DNA of 64,000 nt from Riptortus pedestris (GCA_019009955.1 CM032233.1:64701001-64765000); one strand, 5' to 3'; shown: positions 45,170 through 57,339, counted from the first letter of the stretch. The notes: a model not told the origin generated them from the letters alone. Made by a program: numbers and translations.

Positions 45170-45720
45170 CAGTTTCAGCAGATTCGAAAACTCTCCTCTA
45201 ATGTCCATCGATCCTGTTCAGGAGATGACGAAAATGAGGTACGTTCAAAACTATATATATATACACTCACAACTCACGCACACACTCACACACACGATAT
45301 ATGAGCGTTTCATGCAAAACTAAAGGTCAAGTTCATTAATGGCTGAAATCGGACCAATTTGAGAGGACGTTCAGGGGAGGGGGGGTAATTGAAAATTGGA
45401 AATACCTGGGTTACTATGAGTTGAACGAAAAAAGTTTATATAACCAATTTTGCCGGAATTTTAATTTTCTACAATTGTCGTTAAGTACATTTAATTTCTG
45501 ATCCTGAAAATTAAGGGAGTTATATGTATTATTCGTTTTCAGCCTTAGTAGACCCCCCCCCCTTCACTCATTATTCTCTGATTTTTACTGTATTGCCTTA
45601 GCATATTCCAATTTCTGGTAGAGGCGTCCTTATTACGTGAGAAGTAGTGAATAGATTATGTGGTGAGTGACCAGTGTGTCATACCGGCTTGACTAACTTT
45701 ATATTTCTTCTTGTAACCGG
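45170..45720 (-). mobile_element. HINE variant copy, degenerate
   Basis: TTCAGCAGATTCGAAAAC, AATGTCCATCGATCCTGTTC, AGGAGATGACGAAAATGAGG, a short (AT)n-(CA)n centre, GGACCAATTTGAGAGGACG, G7 run, 'ttcagccttagtagaccccccccc'. The 5' end is replaced by 'gtggtgagtgaccagtgtgtc', also a feature of 15700. Confidence 0.55.
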
Positions 45721-45743
45721 AATGCTGCACTTGATACAGTTTT

Positions 45744-45850
45744 TTACTTCCTTGTACGAAGTAAAGGAAGTACTGCAGTCTTGAGAATTATCCGTTTTGA
45801 CCTTCTCTTAACTTATTTTGACCAATAGCGGCATAACGTATGTATTTAAA
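45744..45850 (+). repeat. Dispersed repeat, copy 1 (TTTTTACTTCCTTGTACG type)
   Basis: TTTTTTACTTCCTTGTACGA and AGTAAAGGAAGTACTGCAGT; the first 26 bases form an imperfect palindrome (ACTTCC..GTACGAAGTAAAGGAAGT). TTTTGACC blocks follow. It matches the copy at 60323 over about 110 bp. Superfamily unknown to me. Confidence 0.6.
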
Positions 45851-45859
45851 TTATTTGAT

Positions 45860-46775
45860 TATAAGCTTCTCTAGAAACTTTTAATAAAGGATTTCTGAGA
45901 TCTTTGTTTGCAAACCAGTATAGGATGTTTCATGGAAATGACGATAAAGAATTCAAGTACGTAGTTTCTATTCAGTTAGACTTGTAATCGATTGTTGCAG
46001 ACTGAACCTAGAATAGCCAGGCCTGTACAAATATAGCTGGCCTGCAACCTACAATTATGGTGTATTTTATCTTGAAAGCTTTATTCGATTTCATGTTAAC
46101 AGGGCCAAGAGTACAGCGAAAACCATACAACATGATGTATATTTATCCTATACCTTTTACCGTTACCAGTATCATTGACAATACCATATTTCCCACAGCC
46201 GATAGCATTCACAGTATTTGCTTCACTTTCAATCATTGACAAACCAATGTGGAAAAAATTCACAATTCCATCAATATCTACCAAGTCAAAGCTCCAGAGG
46301 CCTCTTGAATTAAAAATATATCGTGATACTAATGAATACTATTTTATTTATAGTATGTAACCCTGTGGTGTCAAAAGAAGTTTTTACCGTTGTTAAATAA
46401 CATATTTATTTTCAGCAACAAATTTGATGTTATTATTTCTGTCTCCTATTAAAGGATTTCACATGTCTCCTAATCAAATAGGATAAGAGTGTATTTTTAT
46501 TATTACTCGTAAAACAAAACCTATACTATCTAATAATACCATCTGAAACATCAAAAATCTCAACAAATTATGTTTAGATTCCATTTTTGAACACTGATTT
46601 TCTAGAAACGATTGAAAGAAATCCGCATAAATTATACTCTGATAAGAAATTCAAAACCCTTACAATACTTACCAAAAGCAGTTATGTCGAAATTTATGCT
46701 TAAGTGCACTGATTAAATTACATTTTAAATTTTGATTCCCGTTTTAATTCGCGTACTCAGTGAAACTGCTCAGTG
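45860..46775. other. No recognisable gene
   Basis: Frames of 60-62 codons overlap on both strands near 46057-46360 without any family motif. Confidence 0.45.
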
Positions 46776-46779
46776 ATTT

Positions 46780-47310
46780 CATCCCACCAGAATTTCTCTA
46801 TTTCTAAGTAAAATTGCGATTAGTAGAAGTAGGGGCTTACTGAATGCCTAAAAAAAGGAAGGATGAATAACTCGCTTAATATTTGAGTTACAAAAAAAAA
46901 TGTATGTAACAACAATTGTAGAGAATCGATAATGAAATAAGATTGGTTCTATAACCTTTTTCGGCACGAATCATAACAACGGAAATATTATGAATTTTCG
47001 AATGATATAACAGTTTATTGTGTATATGACATGAGTAAGAGTGGTAGTTTTACTAAAGGCTGAAAACTAAAAAGTGCAAATATTCGAGATCTTCACGTCT
47101 AATATACATGATAGAGAAAATACGCATATAACAATATATTTAACCATTACACTCGCTATAAGATTTGTTCTATACAATATTTTTTCCCGACGTATAATAA
47201 AGAAGATAATTCGAATTTTCGAAACCTCCCCTCTAAATATTTCAGCTATCGTGGTCTTTATTTTTATGAAAAAAGATTAAATAATCGTTTATATATATAG
47301 GCTATTGCAT
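46780..47310 (+). mobile_element. Two HINE internal fragments in tandem
   Basis: 46790-47003 (variant: GTAGGGGCTTACTGAATGCC ... ATAACAACGGAAATATTATG) is followed by 47004-47290 (standard: AACAGTTTATTGTGTATATG, AGAGTGGTAGTTTTACTAAAG ... TTCGAATTTTCGAAACCTCC). Neither has termini. Confidence 0.55.
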
Positions 47311-47580
47311 TTTACGGCTAAAGGGTGCGTCAAATCGAAAATTTTACAGATATAAACTCGTTTTAGAGTTTGATTTTCTACAAGAATCCGTCATAAAAAG
47401 TATGACATTCCATTGAAAATTCCAATGTCAGGGTCGCTGGAGAAGTACTGGAGAAGGTTACGAGGTTGGATTTAGACTGAATCTGATTCTTCAGGAGCTA
47501 CAATTCTGCCACATCAAGCCTCAGCCATTTATTAACGCAATTGGCGATTTTAAGGGGGGTGGCACGGGAAGCTGGGACAC
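47311..47580. other. Unassigned, possible unknown repeat end
   Basis: Balanced composition, ending GGTGGCACGGGAAGCTGGGA and CACCCTGTGTG next to a microsatellite. It looks like a transposon end, but I cannot name it. Confidence 0.3.
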
Positions 47581-47583
47581 CCT

Positions 47584-47601
47584 GTGTGTGGTGTGTGTGT
47601 G

Positions 47602-47653
<52 letters not shown>

Positions 47654-47679
47654 CACACACACACACACACACACACACA
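47584..47679. repeat. (TG)n-(AT)n-(AC)n palindromic microsatellite
   Basis: TG repeat, AT repeat and AC repeat in a row form a near-perfect ~96-bp inverted repeat. Confidence 0.95.
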
Positions 47680-47683
47680 AAGT

Positions 47684-47770
47684 GTTGTACTCCTATGCAG
47701 GATGATGGACATTTGGAGAATATTTTCGAAATCGCGTCCAACCTGAACTGCCGATTTCCCTTAAGGAGCT
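47684..47770 (+). mobile_element. HINE 3'-end fragment
   Basis: GATGGACATTTGGAGAATAT, TTTCGAAATCGCGTCCAAC, CTGCCGATTTCCCTTAAGGA. Lies right of the palindromic microsatellite, as the 3' part of a HINE should. Confidence 0.55.
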
Positions 47771-48450
47771 GTTGGTGTTAGCGAAATAAATCATTTATTT
47801 GCTAAAGAGTGGGAGAGGACCAGCCTTATGCTACATGGTAACAACTGATAGTCAGTTTTTAATTAGCAGACAACGTATCAAACTGTATTAATATTAAAGA
47901 ACGAACGGCTAACCATCCTCCATATTGTAATCCATAGTAATTATCTAACCCTTGGATTCAGGGAAGAAGCCGAATGACATTTGGCCGAATTCATTATTAA
48001 TGTATTAAAAAACAACATTCAATATTGTAAATTAAATTATTAGATAATATAGGTAAAATCTAAAGTTTAATGAATACTTGTAATTAAGACTCCTTAATTA
48101 GAGAACTGGGCACAGTTCTCAGTAGCCAATTTGCACAATTTGCAGCGATTTTTCTATAATTGTTATTTAAAGTATGTGTCCCCTTTTAGAATTGGTTGAA
48201 TAAATAAAGAAGTGACTTAAATATTTAAAACTCAGGAGCTCAAAAAAAACCTGAACATTTTAAGAATATAATAAAACTAATAAAAATAATTAATGAAATA
48301 TCATTAATTGAAGTATGAATTATAAATATTTTTGTTGAAATACATAAAAAAATGATATTTAGGTAGTTAATGACTTAATTAAAATGAAAAATTACTATAA
48401 TATAACAATTGGTTATATATCCCGAGGTGGATCATTATGGATTAAATTAA
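47771..48450. other. No recognisable gene
   Basis: AT-rich, featureless. Confidence 0.45.
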
Positions 48451-48451
48451 A

Positions 48452-49199
48452 AGTCCGTTACGCAGGACCTGCGCAAACTAAGCAGATTTCCCACGTACTG
48501 ATACGATACACGTGTAACGTCTACTCAAGAGATATTCTCTATTTGTAAGTCAAAATTCGAGGAGTTATTGTGGGGTTTTACTGAAGACTGAAAACAAGAA
48601 AGTGCAAATAGCTCGAATACTAGGGTTAAGAGAAAATGTATAGGACAATAAGAGTAGAGCATCAATAGTTTAAGAAGGTTGGCTGTATAACATTATTTGA
48701 TACGACGATAACGTGCATTTTGGAATTCCCCTCTCCTCACTAACTCCTGCCTGCCAATTCCGTGTCCGATTTAAGTCATTAACTAATATAATCTTTAGAA
48801 TTCATTGAAAGATTTAAATATCGAGTATGGTATAGAACAAATAAACATTTTCGAATAACATAAAATCTTAAATGATGAGGTTATTTTTTTTAATGTTAGG
48901 TTATATGATATTTGTAGGAGTGGGGTTTTAGTGAAGGCTGGAAAAAAAAAAATCTATGACTATATTGATAGATAATTAAATTTGCGATAAGATTGGTTCA
49001 ATACAATTTCTCGATTCGATGTATAATAACTGACATATTTCGAATTTTTGAAATTCCCCTCCAGCCCGCCCTCCCCCCTGTCCGATTTTAGCCATTAACG
49101 AACTTTATCTTCAGTATTACATAAAACACTTATATATCGAGTTTGGTAGCGATAAAACCAAAATTGCGAGCGGGAAAGCTGCAACCGAGAAATATATGT

Positions 49200-49254
<55 letters not shown>

Positions 49255-49435
49255 ATTATATATACATAAAAATATATACATATATATATATATATACACA
49301 CACATATAAATATATATACATAAACATATACATATACAAACATATATATATATATATATACACACATAGATATATATACATAAACATATACATATATATA
49401 TATACACACACACATATAAATATATATACATAAAC

Positions 49436-49479
<44 letters not shown>

Positions 49480-49612
49480 AAATTTTGAATGGACCTCATT
49501 TTCGACATTTCTGATGTAGTATCGATGGATATTTTTGGAAAAGTTTCGAAAATCATGAGTAAACCCTAATAGCCGACTTGCTGAATCTGGTAGAAACTAA
49601 TTCAGCAGATTT
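48452..49612 (+). mobile_element. HINE copy with greatly expanded microsatellite
   Basis: Starts AGTCCGTTACGCAGGACCTG and CGCAAACTAAGCAGATTTCC; ends near CTGAATCTGGTAGAAACTAA and TTCAGCAGATTT, where the usual terminal hairpin has decayed. A variant segment and a standard segment follow each other (two 'actgaaggctg' like blocks, two C/T-rich blocks). Confidence 0.65.
49203..49478. repeat. 275-bp (AT)n/(ATAC) microsatellite
   Basis: AT repeat with regular CATATAAATATATATACATAAA-type interruptions arranged in four blocks of ~60 bp. Long frames of YIYIYI/VYIYMC peptides on both strands are translations of it. Confidence 0.95.
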
Positions 49613-50234
49613 AAAAATATTGTACATCATAATCGAGTGGATTGGATAGACATGGACGATTTCAATGAATGAAATTATCCGACCAGATGATGTATGTTGC
49701 GCTGCTTGAAATCGACCTTTTTGGCCTTCAATAAACTGTGGCTGTATAATAACATTTGAAAGCACGATAAAGTGAGAGTTATCACTGGAAACATGGGAAT
49801 GGCTGACAGGCGTTGCAAAAGGCCCTTCTCTGTAGCATTTTGCCCAAAGCTCCTCCCATGTTTTTGCTTGCGGTCAGATACGGACCGCAATAACGATTTT
49901 CCTCTTCGATGAAGATATTTCTTCCTTGCTGCTCAAGCTCTCAAATCATTTCATATGTATTGAATTAATAAAAGAATTATGAAGGCAATAAAGTATTCAC
50001 AGTACGATCTATTTGGGCCAAGAACGGGAAATTTTCTGACATTGATTTATTTTTAAATTTCTACATACTTAATAATCCAGAAAGAGTTTTATTACCTTCC
50101 CTTGATCTGAAAGCAATGACATGTTGTAGTCATTGGTCTCTGAAAGAAATAATTTTCACATTTTTCAATACATACTGAAATGCAGGAGGTGTTTCACCTC
50201 TCCCCAAAATGACTTTCTCCATTTTTTTATTCCG
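49613..50234. other. No recognisable gene
   Basis: Two minus-strand frames (70-71 codons, 49553-49890) have no family motif. Confidence 0.4.
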
Positions 50235-50801
50235 GATTTTTTTTAGTTTTCAGCGTTCAGTAAACCCCCACTCCTACTAATGTCATATTAACAATAAACT
50301 GTTATATGTCGAGCATTTTATTGGAAGCGTAAATAGCAAATATTGTTTTAATTGAACTTTTGATGACCTCATTATTGAAGATTTTCCGTTTTTAACTCGG
50401 AAATGTATATTTGGTCAATATCATACTCGTTATTTAATTGTGTTATTCAACACTAAAGATCGTATTAGTTAATGACAGAAACCGGACGAAGAATAGGGGG
50501 GGATTCGGAATTACTAAAATCACCCTTATTAGGAGTCGTAATGAAAAATGTTATAGAAACAATCTGGTTAAACTATTGATATTTTTTTTTATATTTATAT
50601 TTTATTGTATTGAGTAAATTACAGCCTGCATTTAAATCCAGGTAATGTGCGAAATATACAATACAATAGTTCCTCCATCATTCCCCACACCCCTTCGCCA
50701 CAATGAGAGGAACAGCCTCTCCCTGCCTGGCAAGGAAGTCAAAAGCTAAGGAGGAATGGCACTTGCGAAGAAATTAGCCTCAGCGATCACTTCACTTTAC
50801 A

Positions 50802-51002
50802 CTATAGGAGATCTTTGGGCCATTGTCTCTTGAGGCGCCGTGGAGGGGAATATGGATGAGTGGTACTGGAAAGGGCTAGCACTTCTGGATTAGGATGATT
50901 GGATAACCTGCTGTGGATTTTTTTGAATCTTAGGGGAATTAGGTCCTTTACAAATTGGATATTAAGATCTTTACGGAGGGTGTGGTTTGTAATATGGAGC
51001 AT
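50802..51002 (-). pseudogene. Jockey polyprotein C-terminus
   Basis: HITNHTLRKDLNIQFVKDLI then RLSNHPNPEVLALSSTTHPY and RRLKRQWPKDLL before the stop. The N..L..DL.I..V block and the HPN...RRLKR..P.DL end are typical of Jockey. Nearly identical to the end of the 14808 copy. Confidence 0.85.
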
Positions 51003-51005
51003 CTA

Positions 51006-51248
51006 CTATGGTGCTTGGACTTTGGTTTGGAACGTCTGGATGCGTCTGATGTTCGAAGGTTTTGCTGTACCCCACACTTCTATTCCGTATGTCCATATCG
51101 GTTTTAGTAGTAGCTTGTATATTGTTAGTTTTTTTTCGGTAGACAAGTGAGATCTTCTATTTAGCAGTCCGTAAAGTTGTCCGAATCGCCTGTTTAGTTC
51201 CTGTATTTTAATTATTGTGTGGGATTTCCAAGTAAGTCTGGTGTCCAA
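51006..51248 (-). pseudogene. Jockey RT thumb fragment
   Basis: LDTRLTWKSHTIIKIQELNR, then LYGLLNRRSHLSTEKKLTIY and KPIWTYGIEVWGTAKPSNIR. The WTYGI.LWG.A..SNI...Q.FQ.K sequence is diagnostic of the Jockey clade. Confidence 0.85.
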
Positions 51249-51294
51249 ATGTAGTCCAAGGTATCGTACACTGTCTGCTGGTGGTAGAGGAATA

Positions 51295-51590
51295 TTATTG
51301 AAATGAACAGGAGGACAGAAACTTCGGCGGAGGGAATAGATGATATGGTGAGATTTGCTTCCGTTGATCTTTATGCGCCAAGCATTGCACCATTTTTCGA
51401 TCTTCGGTTAAGTGGAATTGGACATTCTTCGAAGCAGTAATAGGATCGGGATCGGATGAAAGGATTGTTGTGTCATCTGCATAGGTAGCTTGGAGAGTTG
51501 ATGGTGATCTAGGGATGTCTGATGTGCATATGAGATACAGTAGTGGTCCTAGGCCACTGCCCTGGGCAACTCCTGCATCCACAGAATAGT
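51295..51590 (-). pseudogene. Jockey RT palm fragment (motifs B and C)
   Basis: GVAQGSGLGPLLYLICTSDI matches motif B/4 (GVPQGSVLGP.LY...T.D.P), and TYADDTTILSSDPDP holds the YADD catalytic box. Changes in the first motif (A for P, G for V) and a frameshift after KDQRKQ show decay. 5' truncation removes motifs upstream. Confidence 0.85.
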
Positions 51591-51868
51591 AGTCTGAATA
51601 TTCATTTCCTTGATGGACTCGAAAAAATATGGTTAAACTATTGAAACACTACAATTGTTGTTCAAGGCATTTTTTCGTAGCTCAAATATTAAGCGAGTTA
51701 TTCGTACTTGTTTTCAGCATTGAATAAACCACCACCTCTACCATCAGACTTTTACTTAGAAATGTAAAATATAGCACATACAGTGAGATGAGGTGAATAG
51801 TCTATCATACCCTCACGTGGGAAATCTGTTTCTAAACTAACGCAGCCCCTGAGTGACAGACTTTTAAT

Positions 51869-53260
51869 ACTGTAAAGGTAAGAGTTGCGATCTGCCTTTT
51901 GTGTTTTATGCTAATTATATCGAGTTTACATTAGATTTCAGTCTATAATTAAATCAACTGTGGTAGTAGAGGACTGTTTCCATAGTTTCCAGTGCATATG
52001 ACTTTACATTGGCTTTATGCATTTCTGCAGTTACATGGCTCACTTTAAATTGTGAGCACTTCAAGCTGGAGAACGAGAGAAAAACGTCTGCCTTCTAAAA
52101 CATATGCAATGTTAGCAGCCAAAATTAATTGATTCATAAAAAAAATGTTAAAATTGTTTAATTTATTATAGGTTTATAATTGGGAAATTGAAGTCTATTA
52201 GACCACTAAACATCTCACGCTCAGATATAATTTTATGCCATGATTACTTTGGGTTCTTACTACGGGAGAAATAGAGTATAAATTTTGATTAGGTATCATC
52301 TATGCGAAACTTCAGAATAATGAATAAAGGAACGAAGTACAGTTATATTTAAGTGTTTCATGATAACCACCTTTCAATAATGATTTGTGAATGTTTCCTT
52401 CATCTTATTTATTAAACAGGCAACTGCTCTTCCTTATGTATCGGTAAAAAAACAACTGCAAAAAAGTTCCTATGTGGGATTTAGGTATTTAATCAATTGT
52501 CCATTGGACTAACTGACAGTGTCATGTTTCTCCTTCTTTGTGCCAACTCAGTTTCGTCCGCATAGAGTACAAAGAAAAAAAGCATTTCCTAAATAGGACA
52601 AATGCAATATACTCGCGGTGTGAATATGAAAAAAAATTTACCATAATCGCTTTAATAGATTAATGTTACACAAGGTTTAGCGTTTTTATCCTAGTTTTCA
52701 CGAGAGACATTGATTATTCCAGAGTTGCACGCGAACCCCTAATAGTTTCTACTCAGCCCCAGGGTAAATTTTAAAGTTTGACTTACCTTTATACTTTTTT
52801 CTCTTTTTTATGAGATGTCATAATATTAAACAAACTCTTTCCAAAGTTTTAAAAATATTTAACTTGTACCAACAAAGTGAAAGGATTAGAAAAAGAGGAA
52901 AAAATTGTATAACTTTCTCAGCTGTTACCTTTATTAGACCAACATTACGATAAAAAAATAAATAACCGGTTCCCTGTAATTCCTGTTGTCATTAACCATA
53001 TAATAACTATTAAATTAGTCATACATGCCGCCAAAAAAATGTCACCAAATGTGACCCACTGTCCTCAACGCGAACTGAGTTGAGTTGTCCTATCAAATGG
53101 AAAATAAGAGTTTTTAACTTATTAAATCTAGCAAATTGAATATAGAAATTCTATGGCTAACACACCAGTGTATTGTTTTAGATGTTAGCCCTTTTAATTT
53201 TTTACTTGGAAAATAATGCGCCTGGTGTGGGCTCACGTCAAACAGTTTCATCTATCTATC
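51869..53260. other. No recognisable gene
   Basis: 'atctcacgctcagatataattttatgccatgatta' and 'tactacgggagaaatagag' (52210-52275) are a variant-HINE trace. Otherwise AT-rich without features. Confidence 0.4.

Positions 53261-53261
<1 letters not shown>

Positions 53262-53342
<81 letters not shown>
53262..53342. repeat. (CA)n-(TA)n microsatellite
   Basis: About 60 bp of CA followed by TA. Confidence 0.95.
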
Positions 53343-53491
53343 AGTAAATCAAAATATTCTAAAACCACATTCTAAATGATTAGTTGCCGCATTAATTACA
53401 ATTTTTCTTTTTCCCTTAATGGAAAGAATATTAATCAATTCATGAAATCCTGCTTGTGGGCATATATTCAATATCGATGCTTATGCCGGTG

Positions 53492-53492
53492 A

Positions 53493-53551
<59 letters not shown>
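53492..53551. repeat. (AT)n microsatellite
   Basis: AT repeat with one GT interruption. Confidence 0.95.
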
Positions 53552-53554
<3 letters not shown>

Positions 53555-53774
53555 CCTACATTGAAAATTAATTCGTTAAAGGGAAATGGATTTTTTTTTC
53601 TTTTCCAGAAAAAAATATAATAACATATAACATATGTGCTCTTTGCGTCAGTTTTTTATGCTATAAATCTTAAACAGGTTTAGCTCTAGTAATTTGTAAA
53701 ACAGGTTAGATCATTTAGTCATCACTTTGATTGGTTTATTATGTTTATTTATACGGATCCGCTAGAGTGTTTGT

Positions 53775-53777
<3 letters not shown>

Positions 53778-53820
<43 letters not shown>
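53778..53820. repeat. (CA)n microsatellite
   Basis: About 42 bp of CA. Confidence 0.95.
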
Positions 53821-53822
<2 letters not shown>

Positions 53823-54875
53823 TATTATTCAATAATACATAAATTTTGATATTATTGTATTCTGTGCAGATACCGCCTTTCGCTTAGTGTTAATGGAGGA
53901 AACTTTTATTTTATTTGAATGAAGTCCACGTCAAGTTGAATAAGGATAGAGAAATTTGGCCTAAAAAGATTTCTGATAACGATCTTTAATTGTATGTTGA
54001 GAATATGTAATATTTGGGAGATTGCAATCTAATTTATTATTTAATTTTTCTAATGAATTTTATATTTAAGTCGCAATTACCTTTATAATTTGAAGAAAAA
54101 GTAAATTTTAACTCTTCAGTTCCTAATGCACCCTCCAGGGTGAACCTCTTTTTTTTCTTTTCTTTTAAATGTTCAATTCGTTTATTTATCTTTAAAGCCC
54201 TTCAAGCACACTTCAGTATCTATAGAACGTGCCACAGCCTGTCCAAGCCACTAGAATGCTCTCACGAATGAGTATAACCTTCCAAAATCAGTTACCTTCA
54301 TGTTTTCAAGTGTGATCAGAGCAGCCTGTTGATTTTCAGCCACCATGTCAAACAAAACGTAAGAACTCGCTTTTTTTTGTGTTTTGTTATTATTGAAATA
54401 GTTACTGCTTCCAACCGTATCAAAAAAACTGGAGAAAAACACAAAATACTTACCCAAACAATCGTTGCTAAAATTAGCTATAATTTTGAAAACACTTTTT
54501 TCCATAAATTTGGATGCATAGCATATGGAAAAACTAAGTGGAAACAAAGTTACAATCGTGAATGCAATATAGGAATTGGAGAGTTAAACTCAAAATATAA
54601 ACATTTTTAGATTATAAACAGCTCAAGTGGTTCAAATGTTGGATGACTGTGATGAAATAAGGTTTATACCCGATTTCCGATATGCTTTACATTGTTCTAT
54701 TTACGTTGGGCATATTGAGAGAGAGAGGGAGCGTGGGATTGGCTGAGCTTTTAATGAAAGACTGGAGAGAGAGCAAGTTTCTCATAAAGAGGCATGATGT
54801 TTCAAGAGCTGCGAAACTGGATGAAAATAAGGAATGGCGGATAATCGTAAACAGAGGACGGTCGTGAAAAGTTCA
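53821..54875. other. No recognisable gene
   Basis: A region open on both strands (54251-54610: 98 codons minus, 93 codons plus) has no recognised motif; the minus peptide includes KKASSYVLFDMVAENQQAAL. It might be an exon or a transposon relic, but nothing decides it. Confidence 0.3.
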
Positions 54876-55002
54876 GGGCCTAGGGTCAACAGGCACTATG
54901 CTGGCCAATTGGGGATTCCCATTATTGGGAATAGGCAGCTCTCTATGGGCTCTACCAGAGATCCCTTAAGGAAAAACCAATATTGAGGTTGTATATATGT
55001 GA

Positions 55003-55046
<44 letters not shown>

Positions 55047-55559
55047 GAATGTTCTTTGAGGATCTATGGTCAAAAGACTATTATTGGGAATAGGCGGTTC
55101 TCTATGGGCTCTACCACATTAACCTTAAGGAAAACCCATAATGAGGTTGTATATATGTGAGTGTATATATAAGAATGTTCTTTGAGGATCTATGGTCAAA
55201 AGGCTAATATTGGGAATTATTGGGAATAGGCGGCTCTCTATGGGCTCTACCAGATTTACCTTAAGGAAAACCGATAATGAGGTTGTATATATGTGAGTGT
55301 ATATATAAGAATGTTCTTTGAGGATCTATGGTCAAAAGGCTATTATTGGGAATAGGCGGTTCTCTATGGGCTCTATCAGATTTACCTTAAGGAAAACCCA
55401 TAATGAGGTTGTATATATGTGAGTATATATATAAGAATGTTCTTTGAGGATCTATGGTCAAAAGGCTAATATTGGGAATTATTGGGAATAGGCGGCTCTC
55501 TATGGGCTCTACCAGATTTAACTTAAGAAAAAACACATATTGAGGTTGTATATATGTGA

Positions 55560-55612
<53 letters not shown>

Positions 55613-56251
55613 GATCTTCTTTGAGGATCTATGGTCAAAAGGCTATTATTGGGAATAGGCGGTTCTCTATGGGCTCTACCAGATTTACCTTAAGGAAAAC
55701 CCATAATGAGGTTGTATATATGTGAGTATATATATAAGAATGTTCTTTGAGGATCTATGGTCAAAAGGCTAATATTGGGAATATGCAGCTCTATCGGGGC
55801 TCTACCAGATTTAACTTAAGGAAAACCCATATTGAGGTTGTATATATGTGAGTGTATATATAAGAATGTTCTTTGAGGATCTATGGTCAAAAGGCTAATA
55901 TCGGGAATTATTGGGAATAGGCGGTTCTCTATGGGCTCTACCAGATTTACCTTAAGGAAAACCCATAATGAGGTTGTATATTTGTGAGTGTATATATAAG
56001 AATGTTCTTTGAGGATCTATGGTCAAAAGGCTAATATTGGGAATTATTGGGAATAGGCGGCTCTCTATGGGCTCTACCAGATTTAACTTAAGAAAAAACA
56101 CATATTGAGGTTGTATATATGTGAGTGTATATATAAGAATGTTCTTTGAGGATCTATGGTCAAAAGGCTAATATTGGGAATTATTGGGAATAGGCAGCTC
56201 TCTATGGGCTCTACCAGATCCTATGTTGGATCCAGATCTTATGTCCAGGTC

Positions 56252-56308
<57 letters not shown>

Positions 56309-56411
56309 TGTTCTTTGAGGATCTATGGTCAAAAGGCTATTATTGGGAATAGGAAGTTCTCTATGGGCTCTATCAGATTTCCCTTAAGAAAAACCCATAT
56401 ATGTGAGTGTA

Positions 56412-56481
<70 letters not shown>

Positions 56482-56553
56482 TGTTCTTTGAGGATCTATG
56501 TTCAAAAGGCTATTATTGGGAATAGGTGGAACTCAATGGGCTCTACCCTATGT

Positions 56554-56603
<50 letters not shown>

Positions 56604-56625
56604 ATTGTTCTTTGAGCCATAAAGT
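54876..56625 (+). repeat. Tandem array of a ~126/136-bp unit, about 13 copies
   Basis: GTTCTTTGAGGATCTATGGT starts units at 55051, 55177, 55313, 55439, 55611, 55742, 55868, 56003, 56141, 56310, 56483 and 56607, with one diverged unit before 55000. Unit lengths are ~126 (ATTATTGGGAATAGG) or ~136 (AATATTGGGAATTATTGGGA), the difference being a 10-bp internal duplication. Units near 169-173 bp carry expanded (AT)n. Each unit contains GGCTCTCTATGGGCTCTACC, TTACCTTAAGGAAAACC and GAGGTTGTATATATGTGAGT. It looks like a satellite seed; no protein is encoded. Confidence 0.9.
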
Positions 56626-57290
56626 CAGAAAATAAAAATTCATATTGTTAATTTATTGCATCCGTTACGCGTTTTGTGTGGCACCACTCTTTCTCAGGAT
56701 GTTATTTCGGCATAAATTTAGAAAAACAAGGTTTGTAACAATAAGGTTTTATAGCTTAGCACTATTTAACCAAATAAAAGTTTTTGTTCTACTCACAGTC
56801 AGTTATGTATACATGGTATATGACTGCAAAAGGACAACATCTAAAATTATTTATTCCAGACATTAAAGAGTACTTAGGACAAAACTTGACATCAACAGAC
56901 TATTACTTAATACAATTATTAACAAGACAAGGAACCAAAAACTCTTATTTTTATCCTCTTGGCCTAAGAGATCAACCAATCTGTTACTGCTGCTTACTGA
57001 CACTTCCTCTATGACTGCAGACTACTAACGGACCAAAGAGAAGAATTTAAAACGGAATTAAAATGCCGAAAAGATAATTGGCCTGTTGAGGATAAACTTT
57101 TATTTTATAAACACAATAAACAATTTAAAAAATATGCTGAAGAAATGTATTACTGCCTGAATTATTTAAAACTCAAATACAGTTAATTTAATTATTTATT
57201 CATCATTGAAACCTAAATTATTTTTCTTTTCTTTCTGTTGTAAATAATTTTATTTTATACATAGTTTAATAAATGTTATGTATCAAGCAC
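56626..57290 (+). mobile_element. 5'-truncated LINE 3' end (R1/I-like)
   Basis: Starts right after the tandem array. It carries the C-terminal coding remnant described separately and a 3' UTR rich in TTTAATAAATG; no clean tail or target duplication is visible. Confidence 0.6.
56784..57186 (+). pseudogene. LINE polyprotein C-terminus, frameshifted
   Basis: Reads GQHLKLFIPDIKEYL, then DYYLIQLLTRQGTKNSYFYP and DQPICYCC, matching G..L..FIPD......TQLLTGHG.F..YL...D.P.C.CC. After a frameshift near 57010 it continues DCRLLTDQREEFKTELKCRK and then WPVEDKLLF before the stop, which matches the C..L...R..L.......WP end. Same module as the minus-strand remnant at 24680 but clearly a different element. 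Confidence 0.7.
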
Positions 57291-57339
57291 ACGTTATTTA
57301 CAAATGGATGTACGAGACGTGTGTAACTCCCTTCCTGTA

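Larger units (their letters stand above)
50580..51629 (-). mobile_element. 5'-truncated Jockey-clade LINE with target duplication
   Basis: Flanked by TGGTTAAACTATTGA at 50565-50579 and 51630-51644. The minus strand encodes, with frameshifts, the RT palm, thumb and C-terminus, then a 3' UTR and an AT/A-rich tail at the low-coordinate end. The 3' half matches the copy at 14808-15168. The endonuclease and ORF1 are absent. Confidence 0.85.
50235..51868 (-). mobile_element. HINE standard fragment plus variant copy split by a Jockey LINE
   Basis: 50235-50375 is standard interior (TCAGTAAACCCCCACTCCTA, CTAATGTCATATTAACAATA). From 50400 the variant begins ('tattcaacactaaagatcg', G7) and is broken at 50579. 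It resumes at 51630 (ACACTACAATTGTTGTTCAA) and ends with CCTCACGTGGGAAATCTGTT and AACGCAGCCCCTGAGTGACAG. Confidence 0.65.

Noticed and set aside
49095..49556. 153-codon minus-strand frame rich in Tyr/Ile/Val/Cys, with overlapping frames on both strands
   Set aside because: Translation of the AT/ATAC microsatellite.
54251..54610. Overlapping ~95-codon frames on both strands as a possible exon
   Set aside because: No domain, no convincing splice sites on both sides and no repeat similarity; left as unassigned.
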